Assembly: GCA_046350055.1 (NCBI GenBank)
Contig: JAXMBC010000001.1
Coordinates: 3,658,001 to 3,722,000, forward strand
DNA length: 64,000 nucleotides
Direction: 5' to 3'
Source: JAEUIE01 sp046350055
GTDB lineage: Bacteria > Planctomycetota > Planctomycetia > Gemmatales > HRBIN36
Within the stretch, counting starts at the first letter, position 1. Each line of letters begins with the position of its first letter. Shown in pieces: positions 9,028 through 17,735 of the stretch. The position numbers and the translations under genes are program-made. The notes beneath the pieces are model-generated. The model did no database searches, was not told the origin of the DNA, and was given only the letters and a program-made list of their open reading frames with translations.

Positions 9028-9771
9028 ATGAGCAAGCCGTTCCTGACGGCATACTGGAAGTCGCTGGTGATGCAGAACTACCGCATCGACCCGGCACTCT
9101 TGCAACGCTATGTTCCGCCTGGCACGGAACTTGATTCCTATGAGGGGCAATACTTCGTCAGTATGGTAGGATTTCAGTTTCATGACACTCGAGTCATGGG
9201 CTGGAAGATTCCCTGGCATGTCAATTTCGATGAAGTCAACCTACGGTTCTATATTCGAAGAAAGACCGCTGATGGCTGGCGTAGGGCAGTAGCATTCATC
9301 AAGGAGATTGTTCCACGTTGGGCTATCGCCACGGTGGCCCGCCGAATTTATAACGAAAACTACGTTGCACTACCCATGCGGTCTACTGTGGAATTGCCGT
9401 CAGGACAGTCATCAGGACAAGCAATTTATCGCTGGAAACTGGATGCTGTCTGGCATGAGTTGGGTGCTGAGTTTGTCGGAGAGCCACAACTGCTTCTCCC
9501 GGATTCCGAGGAAGCGTTCATCACGGAACACTACTGGGGTTATGTCATCCAGAGAGACCAGGGCCTGGTAGAGTATGAAGTGAGGCACCCATCCTGGCGA
9601 GTCTGGCGGGCATCAAGAGCGTGGTTTCATTGTGATGTTAGCAGACTTTATGGGCCTGAGTTTACGTCGCCGTTGAGCGTGGAGCCAGCCTCTGCTTTCA
9701 TTGCAGAAGGCTCTGCGATTTCGGTCTCACATGGGTTGAGGATTGCTACCAACTCACGTCAGTCACAATGA
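9028..9771 (+). CDS. DUF2071 (YqjF-like) protein
   Basis: A 247-residue protein with the hallmarks of the DUF2071/COG2071-type family: the N-terminal TAYWKSLVMQNYRIDPALLQ, then VPPGTELD, then a long beta-rich acetoacetate-decarboxylase-like fold ending in the FHCDVSRLYG region. Biochemical activity of the family is not established. The ATG at 9028 follows a GTGGAG ribosome-binding site; an upstream in-frame start at 8989 would lengthen it by 13 residues. It is divergent from the membrane protein at 8946. Its 3' end overlaps the 3' end of the opposite-strand prenyltransferase gene by 26 bp. Confidence 0.85.
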   Translation: MSKPFLTAYWKSLVMQNYRIDPALLQRYVPPGTELDSYEGQYFVSMVGFQFHDTRVMGWKIPWHVNFDEVNLRFYIRRKTADGWRRAVAFIKEIVPRWAIATVARRIYNENYVALPMRSTVELPSGQSSGQAIYRWKLDAVWHELGAEFVGEPQLLLPDSEEAFITEHYWGYVIQRDQGLVEYEVRHPSWRVWRASRAWFHCDVSRLYGPEFTSPLSVEPASAFIAEGSAISVSHGLRIATNSRQSQ

Positions 9772-10648
9772 TGACAAACAAGCCGATACTGATAACACTG
9801 TTGACGTAGAAAAATGCCAGGTTCACTTTGCTGAGGTCATTCGGTTTCACAATAGCATGTTCATAGCAAAGCAACAGGGCGACCAGCACAATGCCAGCGA
9901 GGTAAATCAAGCCAAGTCCTGCGACGTAATAAAGACCTAACAGGCATCCAAGCATGATCATGTGACTCAGGAAGGCGACTCGCAGCGCATTGGGTACGCC
10001 AAGAGCAGCAGGTACACTGTGTAGCTTGGCTTTCTTGTCGAAATCAACGTCTTGCGTGGCGTAGAGGATGTCAAATCCCATGACCCAGAACAGCACCGCC
10101 AGACCCAGCACGACTGGTGGCCAGTCAATACTGCCAGTAATGGCGATCCAAGCAGCAATTGGGGCAATCATCAATGAGAGGCCGAGCCACAAGTGACATA
10201 ACGCGGTGAACCGTTTGGTGAATGAGTAGCAGGCGATGAACAGCAGCACCGGCACGCTGAGATACAGGGGCCAGAAATTATTGTTCCATACCCGGAAGTG
10301 AATCGTGGCAATCACAAACCCGATGGCAGAGAACAGGGCAAACATTGTAACAGCACGAACACTGAGTGTGCCGGCCGGCAGGTGTCTCTTCTCCGTCCTC
10401 GGATTTGCTGCATCATACTGGCGATCCGCCAGTCGATTGATGGCCATGGCAAAGCTGCGGGCCAGTATCATGCAGGGGATGATCCCAGCGATATCAATGA
10501 AGATATCAAAAGGGGCAGTGCGACCGGAAGCCCGCCAGGCCAGTACCGCTCCTGCCAGTGCAAAAGGCAGGGCGAACAGCGTGTGGCTGAACCGGATCAT
10601 CTCTAGGAACGCCTTCACCTGCCCGAAAAGGGAAGCAGGCTTATTCAT
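9746..10648 (-). CDS. ubiA: UbiA-family polyprenyltransferase
   Basis: A 300-residue integral membrane enzyme with about nine hydrophobic segments. Both aspartate-rich motifs that bind Mg-polyprenyl diphosphate are present: NRLADRQYDAANPRT (N-x3-D-x3-D) and YATQDVDFDKK. The family prenylates aromatic quinone precursors. In bacteria using the futalosine route the equivalent step is done by the UbiA-like MqnP, and I cannot separate the two by eye. The start ATG at 10648 overlaps the stop of the NYN gene (ATGAATAA), which indicates translational coupling. Longer in-frame starts exist only inside that upstream gene. The 3' end overlaps the DUF2071 gene by 26 bp on the other strand. Confidence 0.9.
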   Translation of the reverse strand: MNKPASLFGQVKAFLEMIRFSHTLFALPFALAGAVLAWRASGRTAPFDIFIDIAGIIPCMILARSFAMAINRLADRQYDAANPRTEKRHLPAGTLSVRAVTMFALFSAIGFVIATIHFRVWNNNFWPLYLSVPVLLFIACYSFTKRFTALCHLWLGLSLMIAPIAAWIAITGSIDWPPVVLGLAVLFWVMGFDILYATQDVDFDKKAKLHSVPAALGVPNALRVAFLSHMIMLGCLLGLYYVAGLGLIYLAGIVLVALLLCYEHAIVKPNDLSKVNLAFFYVNSVISIGLFVIIVTDVSW

Positions 10649-12227
10649 CGAAGATGCCAAAACCAAAGCCCTTGGGTTGTTCGCGAGGTGCTTCCTGCTT
10701 GACTGGCACTTCCACCTGCTCGGTTTTGGGTAAATCAGACTCAGTAGGCGGAGAAGTGATAACTTCTCGACGCTCGACTTTTGGTGGATGAACCGGTGTG
10801 ACTGTGGCAATAGGCGGCATCGTGTGGAAGGAAGGGATATCCTCTTCGGGTTCTGTCTTGCTTGATGAAGGCTCAGCGGTAAAGGGCACATCATCAAAGC
10901 TGATGGGGCGTTCGTCTATGACTGGCAGAATTTTGGCCTCAGCGGACTCTGCAACTGGTAAGCGTTCCCGTCCCCGCCCTTTACTGGTACGGCCCTTTTT
11001 CCTGCGTCGGTCCTGCTCGTTTCCTTCGTCTTTCGTTGGATCCGGAACAGTTTCGTCGGCTTCAGCCACCGGTGGCGGTACGGGCTTTTCCACAGGCTTG
11101 CGGCTGATATTTGCCATCACTTCATCGCCAGTTGAGCTGTGTGCAGGGCGATAAGGCGTCCCGAAGTTCGAGAACTCATCTTCAAATGAACGCGTGGCTC
11201 GTGGGCCGAGAAATTCGCTGGTTTCTTCAGCGAACTCGGAGAAGCTGTGGATCCTCTGTTCACGAGGCTTCAGATCATCATCATTCGGCCATCCCGCAGG
11301 CATCGTTCGCTCTGGCATGGATGGAGGAGGTGGGATCACTCGTTCAGGCTTGGCTGGCAAAGATGGACGATGCCTGGGCGTAGTGGTTCGCAAGGTTGGC
11401 TTACTGCCTGCAGTTTCACGACCACGTGGAAGCTTGGCAGACGATTCTTTGCGTGGTGCAGCTACCCCCGTTAGTTCTTCGCCAAAGCGAGTCACCGTAT
11501 ACGTGCCTCGTTTTTGATCCCTTTCGAGTTCCACAAGTCCCTGAGCCTGGGCGTCTTCCAGGAGTGCAGAGAACGTGTTATATCCATGATAAGTTTCATT
11601 GAAGGAAGGTTTCTTCCGCTTCATGGTCTCTTTGATCAAGCTGGCCCAGAGTACTTCCTTATTTTCGCGTCGGAGTGCTATCAGGGCCTCCAGCAGGAGT
11701 TCAATGGCTTTCCGTTTCGTTTCCGGTCCGGGGATGTTGACCTTGGGAACTTCGACTTTCTCGACTTCGAGATCTTCGTAGTAGATAAATTCATCACAGT
11801 TGTCGCGTAGCAGGTCACTGGTGCTGTTCGTCATGCCCAGGCCAATGACATGTTTGCCCATTTCCTTGAGCTTGGAGACAAGCGGAGTAAAGTCGCTGTC
11901 ACCTGAGACAATGACAAAGGTGTCGATGTGTGTCTTGTTGTAAGCAAGGTCCATGGCGTCGACACAAAGGCGGATATCTGCCGAATTCTTGCCTGTGAGC
12001 GATCGCTTGGGGATTTCCACCAGTTCAAAAGCAGCTTCATGCAGGGACGCAGTGTACTGCAGATAGCGGCTCCAGTCGGCATAGGTTTTCTTGGCAACGA
12101 TCTTGCCTTTCTCAACCATGCGCTTGAGAACTCGTTGGATATCAAAGCGATCCGTGCGGCGAAAGCCCTGGGCGATGTTGTCAAAGTCCACAAAGATGGC
12201 GAGTGCGCGTTCCGAATCAGTCGGCAT
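10641..12227 (-). CDS. NYN-domain (LabA/DUF88-like) protein with LOTUS-type winged helix
   Basis: A 528-residue protein. Residues 5-155 are a NYN domain, a PIN-like metal-dependent RNase fold: ALAIFVDFDN near the start, then DIRLCVDAMDLAY, then VIVSGDSDFTPLVSKLKE with acidic residues in catalytic positions. Residues about 170-260 look like an OST-HTH/LOTUS domain (KRKAIELLLEALIAL to GTYTVTRFGEELTG). The remaining half is Pro/Glu-rich and probably disordered, ending in PKGFGFGIFDE. The ATG at 12227 is preferred over a TTG four codons upstream. The stop overlaps the prenyltransferase start. A role in RNA cleavage or processing is family-level inference. Confidence 0.85.
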   Translation of the reverse strand: MPTDSERALAIFVDFDNIAQGFRRTDRFDIQRVLKRMVEKGKIVAKKTYADWSRYLQYTASLHEAAFELVEIPKRSLTGKNSADIRLCVDAMDLAYNKTHIDTFVIVSGDSDFTPLVSKLKEMGKHVIGLGMTNSTSDLLRDNCDEFIYYEDLEVEKVEVPKVNIPGPETKRKAIELLLEALIALRRENKEVLWASLIKETMKRKKPSFNETYHGYNTFSALLEDAQAQGLVELERDQKRGTYTVTRFGEELTGVAAPRKESSAKLPRGRETAGSKPTLRTTTPRHRPSLPAKPERVIPPPPSMPERTMPAGWPNDDDLKPREQRIHSFSEFAEETSEFLGPRATRSFEDEFSNFGTPYRPAHSSTGDEVMANISRKPVEKPVPPPVAEADETVPDPTKDEGNEQDRRRKKGRTSKGRGRERLPVAESAEAKILPVIDERPISFDDVPFTAEPSSSKTEPEEDIPSFHTMPPIATVTPVHPPKVERREVITSPPTESDLPKTEQVEVPVKQEAPREQPKGFGFGIFDE

Positions 12228-12369
12228 ATCTATTTCCAAAAGCGACCAGGACGGTCGTCACGAAGTGCCTTGCAAGCAAGGCTCAATACTGGCGTCATTA
12301 TATAGGGAGGAGCAGGGGTTGCTACTTATCTCTGATAGAGTCTCTCATCGGAATGGTATCTAAATGAAA

Positions 12370-12392
12370 AGGGCGAGACTGAGTCTCGCCCT
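12370..12392 (-). terminator. intrinsic terminator of the glycine-zipper lipoprotein gene
   Basis: AGGGCGAGAC and GTCTCGCCCT form a perfect 10-bp stem with a 3-nt loop. Read on the minus strand it is followed by TTTTCATTTA, and it lies 19 nt after the stop of the gene ending at 12412. Confidence 0.8.
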
Positions 12393-12411
12393 GCAAGCCA
12401 CTTTGGTGCAA

Positions 12412-12933
12412 CTACCGAATCCGGTATTGAATTCCAACGCCAATCGGCGGTGGTGGTGCATACTCCCGGATAATCACTGGCCGTTCGTATACTCGCACCG
12501 GCCGACGACTGCTGTCGAGCATGGCATTGATCACGTTGTCACTCACTCCGTAACTCTTCAGCGAGACTACATCATCCGGTGTCAACTGAAATACCGTTCG
12601 TGTCGACTGAATCTGTTTGATGATTGTGACTTCATTGACACCCGACTGAGTAAGCTTGATAACGTCATTGGTACTCATTGGCCCGCTGGCAGTTGCCGAG
12701 GCAGCCACTACCGCTTCGCGATGTTCACGACGATCTTCCGCATTGCCTACAGCAGCACCTGCCAGAGCACCTACACCTGCGCCCAGTAGAGCACCCGCTC
12801 CTGTATTGCCAGCTGCTTTGCCTATGATCGCGCCCGTACCTGCACCAAATAAACCACCTACAGCTGCACCAGTACCTTCGTGCGTGGCACAGCCGGCTAT
12901 CGGCATCCAAAGAAGAAACCAGGCGTATCGCAT
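12412..12933 (-). CDS. glycine-zipper outer-membrane lipoprotein
   Basis: A 173-residue protein. The N-terminus is a lipoprotein signal (MRYAWFLLWMPIAGC, lipidated C15). Residues about 20-65 are a glycine zipper: alternating Gly/Ala repeats such as GGLFGAGTGAIIGKAAG and GALLGAGVGALAGAAVG, typical of Rick_17kDa/YMGG-type surface lipoproteins. The C-terminal half has two short helical repeats (STNDVIKLTQSGVNEVTIIKQI and TPDDVVSLKSYGVSDNVINAML) that resemble each other, then a Pro-rich end. The ATG at 12933 has a strong AAGGGGGT ribosome-binding site 8 nt upstream, which decides it over the longer frame. It is followed by its own terminator. Confidence 0.85.
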   Translation of the reverse strand: MRYAWFLLWMPIAGCATHEGTGAAVGGLFGAGTGAIIGKAAGNTGAGALLGAGVGALAGAAVGNAEDRREHREAVVAASATASGPMSTNDVIKLTQSGVNEVTIIKQIQSTRTVFQLTPDDVVSLKSYGVSDNVINAMLDSSRRPVRVYERPVIIREYAPPPPIGVGIQYRIR

Positions 12934-13060
12934 CGTGAGACCCCCTTGAGGCATTCGGAAGAATGCTCCAAGTCTGAATATCGGCTGACGAAGCATCAGG
13001 CCTTCAATCAATCGAGCCGAGGGGTATAGCGTAAGAATGGTAAACGGTCAACGCATCTCG

Positions 13061-14221
13061 TTATTGTTCATCCTCTTCATCCCACGCATCTTCACTCATG
13101 TCTGCATCAGTGGTTGCAATGGGGGTAGGATCCCACTTTGAAGTAAACGATCCATACCGGCTACGCCAGACTGAGATGGTCGCTGGCCAACCTAGCAGTC
13201 GAATGCGGTAGAGTCCTTCCTGCTGCCAGCCTTGTTCCCAGGCAGCAGCTTGTAGTGCTTCAATATCGCTGGCGAGTATCACAGCCTGCCCACCGGGCTG
13301 GAGCACCCGCTGCCATTCCGCCACCATGTCAGCATAGAGCGCAGCAATCTCTTCCGGCTTGCTCAGTTGCCTGCCGAATGGTGGGTTGCAGAGAATCTTC
13401 GCTACGCTTCCCTGGGCCAGGGGCAATTCGCGGGCATCCCAGCGAATTAATGGCGGGTAATCGCGCCAGCCCTTAAGGTTCGTCCCGGCTGCCACCAGGG
13501 CATTCTTGTCAATGTCGCCGCCAATCATCTGCACATGGCGATTGGAATGGAAGCTCTCCGCTAGCAGCGTTCCTGCCCCACAACAGGGATCGATCGTGAA
13601 TCCTTCTTGCGTTCCCAGCCGCACCATGGCTGCAGCCACCACCGGACGTAGTGAGGCTTGAATATGCTCGCTTTTATATGTTCGATGACGAAGTTTGCTG
13701 TCAGAGAGCCGCACGCCACACAGCGCCCGTTTTCCCATAATCCGTAACCAGATCTCGAGAGTTGCATCCTCCGCCGTGGGAATGAGGTGGCTGGGAATCT
13801 TACCCCTCAGGCCTTTGTCCAGTGCTTCAAAGGCATCGCTGCGCTTGTAGCCGTGTTCGCCATGCATCTGGGCAATGAGGCGGAAACTGGGCCGACCCTT
13901 GGGCTTCGGGCGAATGGCCTTGTGGTACTGCAGCAACTGAGGCCAGTTGGGCTCGCGGGCAGTCCATTTCTGGATCATTTCCAGATCAGCTGCCCGGTAG
14001 GTGAGCGCATCGCTGCCCCAGGCGAGGAGGAAGACATCCTCTGCAGTGCGAAGCTTCAGGACACTCTCGTCCAGGTGATCGACTCGGAAGACAACGATCC
14101 CCTGCATCTTCTTCTTGACGATGCCCCCGAGGTCGTCTTCAATCTCTCGAGCCGTGACCGCTTCCAGCCCGGGAACAGTGAGGGCAAAGAGAGCGGGTAA
14201 TGTGCGTTCAGGTTTGGGCAT
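13061..14221 (-). CDS. THUMP-domain class I RNA methyltransferase
   Basis: A 386-residue protein of the UPF0020/Trm14-TrmN-RlmL type. Residues 1-165 form the ferredoxin-like plus THUMP part (FALTVPGLEAVTAREIEDDLGG). From about 170 there is a Rossmann methyltransferase with motif I DPCCGAGTLLAES and the catalytic motif IV NPPFG, the N-P-P-[FY] signature of enzymes methylating exocyclic amino groups. The likely product is N2-methylguanosine in tRNA or 23S rRNA; which RNA cannot be read from sequence. The ATG at 14221 gives the family's usual start; the frame is open 20 codons further upstream. Confidence 0.88.
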   Translation of the reverse strand: MPKPERTLPALFALTVPGLEAVTAREIEDDLGGIVKKKMQGIVVFRVDHLDESVLKLRTAEDVFLLAWGSDALTYRAADLEMIQKWTAREPNWPQLLQYHKAIRPKPKGRPSFRLIAQMHGEHGYKRSDAFEALDKGLRGKIPSHLIPTAEDATLEIWLRIMGKRALCGVRLSDSKLRHRTYKSEHIQASLRPVVAAAMVRLGTQEGFTIDPCCGAGTLLAESFHSNRHVQMIGGDIDKNALVAAGTNLKGWRDYPPLIRWDARELPLAQGSVAKILCNPPFGRQLSKPEEIAALYADMVAEWQRVLQPGGQAVILASDIEALQAAAWEQGWQQEGLYRIRLLGWPATISVWRSRYGSFTSKWDPTPIATTDADMSEDAWDEEDEQ

Positions 14222-14274
14222 TGGGTTATGGTATGGCTCAATGCATGCGTGTTCGACGGGTACGCTTACTGCCA

Positions 14275-14305
14275 ATAACAAAAGCCAGACCCACCGGCCT
14301 GGCTT
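14275..14305 (-). terminator. intrinsic terminator of the PhoPQ-related gene
   Basis: On the minus strand AAGCCAG (14305-14299) and CTGGCTT (14288-14282) enclose a 10-nt loop and are followed by TTGTT. It lies 22 nt after the stop of the gene ending at 14327. Confidence 0.6.
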
Positions 14306-14326
14306 CGTGGTGATTCTGAAGGCTGT

Positions 14327-15754
14327 TTATTTCTTCTTCGCCTTCTCCGGGTTTACCTCTGCTTCGTACTTGAGAGCCTTCAAATCCGTTCCCTTGTGCG
14401 GAAGCACATCAGGCAGAACTCGAACCGAAGTCGTTACCTTCAGTGGATAGGGGGCGCCGACATCATATGTCAGCTCGACGAAGAACGCACTCCAGCCTTT
14501 CTCAGGTGGAGTTATCTTGCCCACATAACTGCCATCGCTTTCCTGCTTCAATTCAGTGCTCTTGTAAGCTTTGCCAATGGTCTCCATTCGGAAGTCGCGA
14601 GCATTGGCATTGGTGGCTTGCCAGAGTACTACCTTGGTAGGTGGAGTCTGGTATTTCACCTTGATGCTGCCATCCTGCTCGAAGGTCCAGGAGTACTGAG
14701 GCCTTGGTTTGCCATGAATCACCATATGGTAGAACGCAGTGATGCTCTGCAGGGCATCGGTATCCTTTAAACCATGGTCGCCATTGGCTACATAACGAAG
14801 GAGCTTTTCACCCTGCAATTGATCGTAGTAGAACTGTGAGGAATCAGGCAGGAAGAACTGGTCACCTGCAGCATTGACCACATACTTGGGCAACGTCAGT
14901 CTTTCCTTGTAGGAAAGCGGATCTTCAATCTTGTAGAGATCGTTGATACGGGGATGATCAGGCCGCTGGAGAATCTTGTGCTGATAGTAATTGCCGATGG
15001 CCATCGCCCAGAAGCCATAGGCTTCGCCGTGGTGCTTGATGGATTCTGCGCTATTGAGCACATCGATTACGATGGGAACAATCGCTTCCACGCGAGGATC
15101 TGTCGCGCCGGTCAGCCAGGTTGTCCAGCCACGTTTGGAACCTCCCGCTACCACAAACTTCTCAACTCGGCAGTTTTCCTTCTTCGACCATTCCTGCACG
15201 CAATCCATGGCCCGGTGAGCACTCTTTACCATCGCCAGTCGAACGACCCAGGTGGGATCACCGGTTTCAAGGAACTTGTCCCAGCCATAGCCGAGCAGAT
15301 CATCCTCAACTCGTTTGACACCATCGCCATTGAGGATGAGAGGCTGGTTGGGAACCATTCTGAGTTCAACAACGATACTTCCCGTAGCATTGGCAATCAT
15401 CTGTGTCATGCCATCAGCTTTGTCAGGCAGTGGTCTTTCATTGCTCCCACCGCTGATGAGGAGAAACGCCTTGTTAGATTTCAGTTCCTTGGGTTTGACG
15501 ATGACAACCGCATGTTCCCAAACCGGGCGATTGACTTCTTTTTCAGTACGCCAGGTCTGCGACTTCATCTTGATAATGGTCGTCGTGGAATTCGAGGCAT
15601 CCACGGTCTTGTGCACCTCCCAGCTGTAGACTGGGTCGACTTTCATCAGGTATTGATCGAGAGGCGCTGCACTTTTGTTATCGGCAGGCTGGGCATACGC
15701 CACGGCTGCGACACCGCTCATTAGCAATGTCCAGACGAACGTTCGCAACTTCAT
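14327..15754 (-). CDS. secreted PhoPQ-activated pathogenicity-related (PqaA-like) protein
   Basis: A 475-residue exported protein with a signal peptide (MKLRTFVWTLLMSGVAAVAYA-Q). It belongs to the PhoPQ_related family, an alpha/beta-hydrolase-like fold: early LDQYLMKVDPVYSWEV, a strand FLLISGGSNERPLP, and the nucleophile elbow VVAGGSKRGWTTWLTGATD with Ser in GGSKRG. Later come the acid-bearing VNAAGDQFFLPDSS and the NGDHGLKDTDAL segment that supplies a histidine. The family is named after a Salmonella gene; the substrate is unknown. The ATG at 15754 has an AAGGA ribosome-binding site. It probably forms a single-gene transcript ending at the terminator downstream. Confidence 0.88.
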   Translation of the reverse strand: MKLRTFVWTLLMSGVAAVAYAQPADNKSAAPLDQYLMKVDPVYSWEVHKTVDASNSTTTIIKMKSQTWRTEKEVNRPVWEHAVVIVKPKELKSNKAFLLISGGSNERPLPDKADGMTQMIANATGSIVVELRMVPNQPLILNGDGVKRVEDDLLGYGWDKFLETGDPTWVVRLAMVKSAHRAMDCVQEWSKKENCRVEKFVVAGGSKRGWTTWLTGATDPRVEAIVPIVIDVLNSAESIKHHGEAYGFWAMAIGNYYQHKILQRPDHPRINDLYKIEDPLSYKERLTLPKYVVNAAGDQFFLPDSSQFYYDQLQGEKLLRYVANGDHGLKDTDALQSITAFYHMVIHGKPRPQYSWTFEQDGSIKVKYQTPPTKVVLWQATNANARDFRMETIGKAYKSTELKQESDGSYVGKITPPEKGWSAFFVELTYDVGAPYPLKVTTSVRVLPDVLPHKGTDLKALKYEAEVNPEKAKKK

Positions 15755-15869
15755 GGTGATTCCTTGCATGGAAAAGACAAAAGGTAGGTATCAGTGTTAT
15801 AGCATGGGAACGACTGTCTTGCAGTCTTTTCCCGGTAATCGTACAGTTCATGAACCAATGATGAGCAGA

Positions 15870-16700
15870 CTATTTTTGTGCTGACAGTTTTTTGATGATT
15901 CCGGCACTGCTGGCACCAGTGGCAATGACGTCGTTGCCGCCCAGGATGGTGCCGGCAAGTAAGTACTCTTCATCAATGATGATGCCGCCGATGAGGTTAT
16001 CGATTTCAACTCGTTCCTGCAGTTTGACATCAACCTGAAGTTCGCTTGACTGCACAACGACTGCCTTGACCCAGCGGCCCGGACTGCTCTCAGGAGGCAT
16101 TGCCAGAATCCATACTGGTTCATCAGCATGTAGAACCCCGTTACGTAACTGCAGTCTTCGCAAATCGCGGGGAGGATTTTTCCACTTCCACCAGGCCAGA
16201 TCATCGCTGAGATCAGGTTTCAGGAGCATATTCGGGTGATTGTCATATGTCAGTGCACCCAGGCCATCTGGTTTATCTGGTAGACGATGTGGTAGTCTCG
16301 TAAATGCAAGGGAGACATCGGAAATACTGTTCCATTCCACCTGGGTTAGGCGGCTTGCGGTTGTCATCACGACACATTCCTGCCCAGATTCAACCAGACA
16401 GGCCCACACTTTCCTAGGCTGATTGTCTACCTTGCATGACAGTATGCAAATCTCGTTGGATTGAAATCTGGGCGCTGGGCCATGGGCATTGAATACTCTT
16501 TTCTTTTTCCCTTCATTAAAGCTTGAAGGGCGAAGCACGATGGCATCTGACTGCGAGCCCTGCGATTGTGATGAAATGGCAACAGTTGTAGTGGGACGTG
16601 TCATGGCGTATACCATCGTGACCGATGTGGCGATCAGCACGACGCAAGTCCATTGCACAATCGACGACAATCTATCTTGTTGATGTGGTTCAGGTGTCAT
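15870..16700 (-). CDS. membrane-anchored protein of unknown function
   Basis: A 276-residue protein with one N-terminal membrane segment (about residues 15-33) and a periplasmic remainder. I do not recognise a family. The order of segments (a strand pair around KVWACLVESGQECVVMTTASRLT, later GRWVKAVVVQSS and NLIGGIIIDEEYLLAGTILGG) faintly recalls a trypsin-like beta-barrel without an obvious His-Asp-Ser set. It may be a degenerate or substrate-free relative; this is weak inference. The ATG at 16700 is preferred to the GTG one codon upstream. It is divergent from the hydrolase gene at 16781. Confidence 0.65.
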   Translation of the reverse strand: MTPEPHQQDRLSSIVQWTCVVLIATSVTMVYAMTRPTTTVAISSQSQGSQSDAIVLRPSSFNEGKKKRVFNAHGPAPRFQSNEICILSCKVDNQPRKVWACLVESGQECVVMTTASRLTQVEWNSISDVSLAFTRLPHRLPDKPDGLGALTYDNHPNMLLKPDLSDDLAWWKWKNPPRDLRRLQLRNGVLHADEPVWILAMPPESSPGRWVKAVVVQSSELQVDVKLQERVEIDNLIGGIIIDEEYLLAGTILGGNDVIATGASSAGIIKKLSAQK

Positions 16701-16780
16701 CACTCTATCATAACAGTGAACGTGAACTCTGGAAGAACGGAGTTTCCGCTTCCTTCAGTATTCAGCGCATGCCATAATCC

Positions 16781-17701
16781 ATGATGATCTGGTGGCTGGT
16801 CATTTGCTGTCTCATTGTGTTCCGAGGGTATATCTACCGTGAGGACAGACAGCGGTTCGGCCAGCTAGCCGCCCTCAAGCGACTTAAGTCGAGCATCCTG
16901 ATCATGATTACCTTGTACCTGGGGTTCCTTGGCTTGCTCCTGGGTTTTGAAAATAGAATGGTCTATCATCCGAGCTCCGCGGCTGAGTATTGGTCACCAC
17001 CACCAGGTTTGAAGTACGAGGACGTCACATTTCAGAACAAGATGGGAGATGCAATTCACGCCTGGTGGTGCCCTGATCCGCAGGCGAAGTGGACGGTCCT
17101 CTTCAGCCATGGCAATGCGGGCAACCTCAGCGGCCACGCATGGATCATCTCTGCCATCCGGGCAACAGTACCCTGCAACATCCTTATCTACGATTACCCC
17201 GGCTATGGCAAAAGCACAGGCAAACCTGGTGAAGCTAGCTGCTACTCTGCTGCAGACGCTGCATATCAATGGCTGCGAGACACGAAGAAGACCTCACCCG
17301 AGAAACTGATTCTGATGGGGCAATCTCTCGGCTGCGCTATGGCATGCCACCTGGCAGTGAACCACGAACATCGTGCAACTATCCTGCTCAGTCCGTTCAC
17401 TTCCATTCGTGATGTTGGTCAGGAATTGATGCCAATCTTTCCCGTTCGCTGGTTAATGAGTCACCGCTACGACAACCGCAGCAAGTTGGTGAATTACAAG
17501 AAGCCGTTATTGATCGGCCATAGCACTTCGGACGAAGTGATTCCCTTTCACCATGGGAAAGACCTATTCGATGCAGCCGGCACCAGTGACAAGACACTCC
17601 ACACTATCCAGGGGGAAGGGCACAACTCCCATCCTCCTAGCTTCTTCCAGACGATTAAGGCCTTTCTACTCAGTCTGGAGAGCAAGACAGCTAAGGAGTG
17701 A
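16781..17701 (+). CDS. membrane-anchored alpha/beta hydrolase (Bem46/ABHD13-like)
   Basis: A 306-residue protein. Two hydrophobic stretches at the N-terminus (residues 2-15 and 38-57) anchor it. The hydrolase domain has the oxyanion strand VLFSHGNAGN, the nucleophile elbow LMGQSLGCAMA (G-Q-S-L-G), the acid in IGHSTSDEVIPF and the histidine in GEGHNSHPPS, so the triad appears complete. The layout matches Bem46/ABHD13-type serine hydrolases of unknown substrate. The ATG-ATG at 16781 is used; an ATG at 16904 just before the second hydrophobic stretch is possible. pdxJ begins 34 nt downstream on the same strand. Confidence 0.85.
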   Translation: MMIWWLVICCLIVFRGYIYREDRQRFGQLAALKRLKSSILIMITLYLGFLGLLLGFENRMVYHPSSAAEYWSPPPGLKYEDVTFQNKMGDAIHAWWCPDPQAKWTVLFSHGNAGNLSGHAWIISAIRATVPCNILIYDYPGYGKSTGKPGEASCYSAADAAYQWLRDTKKTSPEKLILMGQSLGCAMACHLAVNHEHRATILLSPFTSIRDVGQELMPIFPVRWLMSHRYDNRSKLVNYKKPLLIGHSTSDEVIPFHHGKDLFDAAGTSDKTLHTIQGEGHNSHPPSFFQTIKAFLLSLESKTAKE

Positions 17702-17735
17702 CGGGCTACACTGACTGGGTGATCGCGAGAAACCC

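Noticed and set aside
8947..9219. 91-residue N-terminal extension of the membrane protein
   Set aside because: Overlaps the divergent DUF2071 gene and lacks protein-like character; the ATG at 8946 begins just before the first membrane helix.
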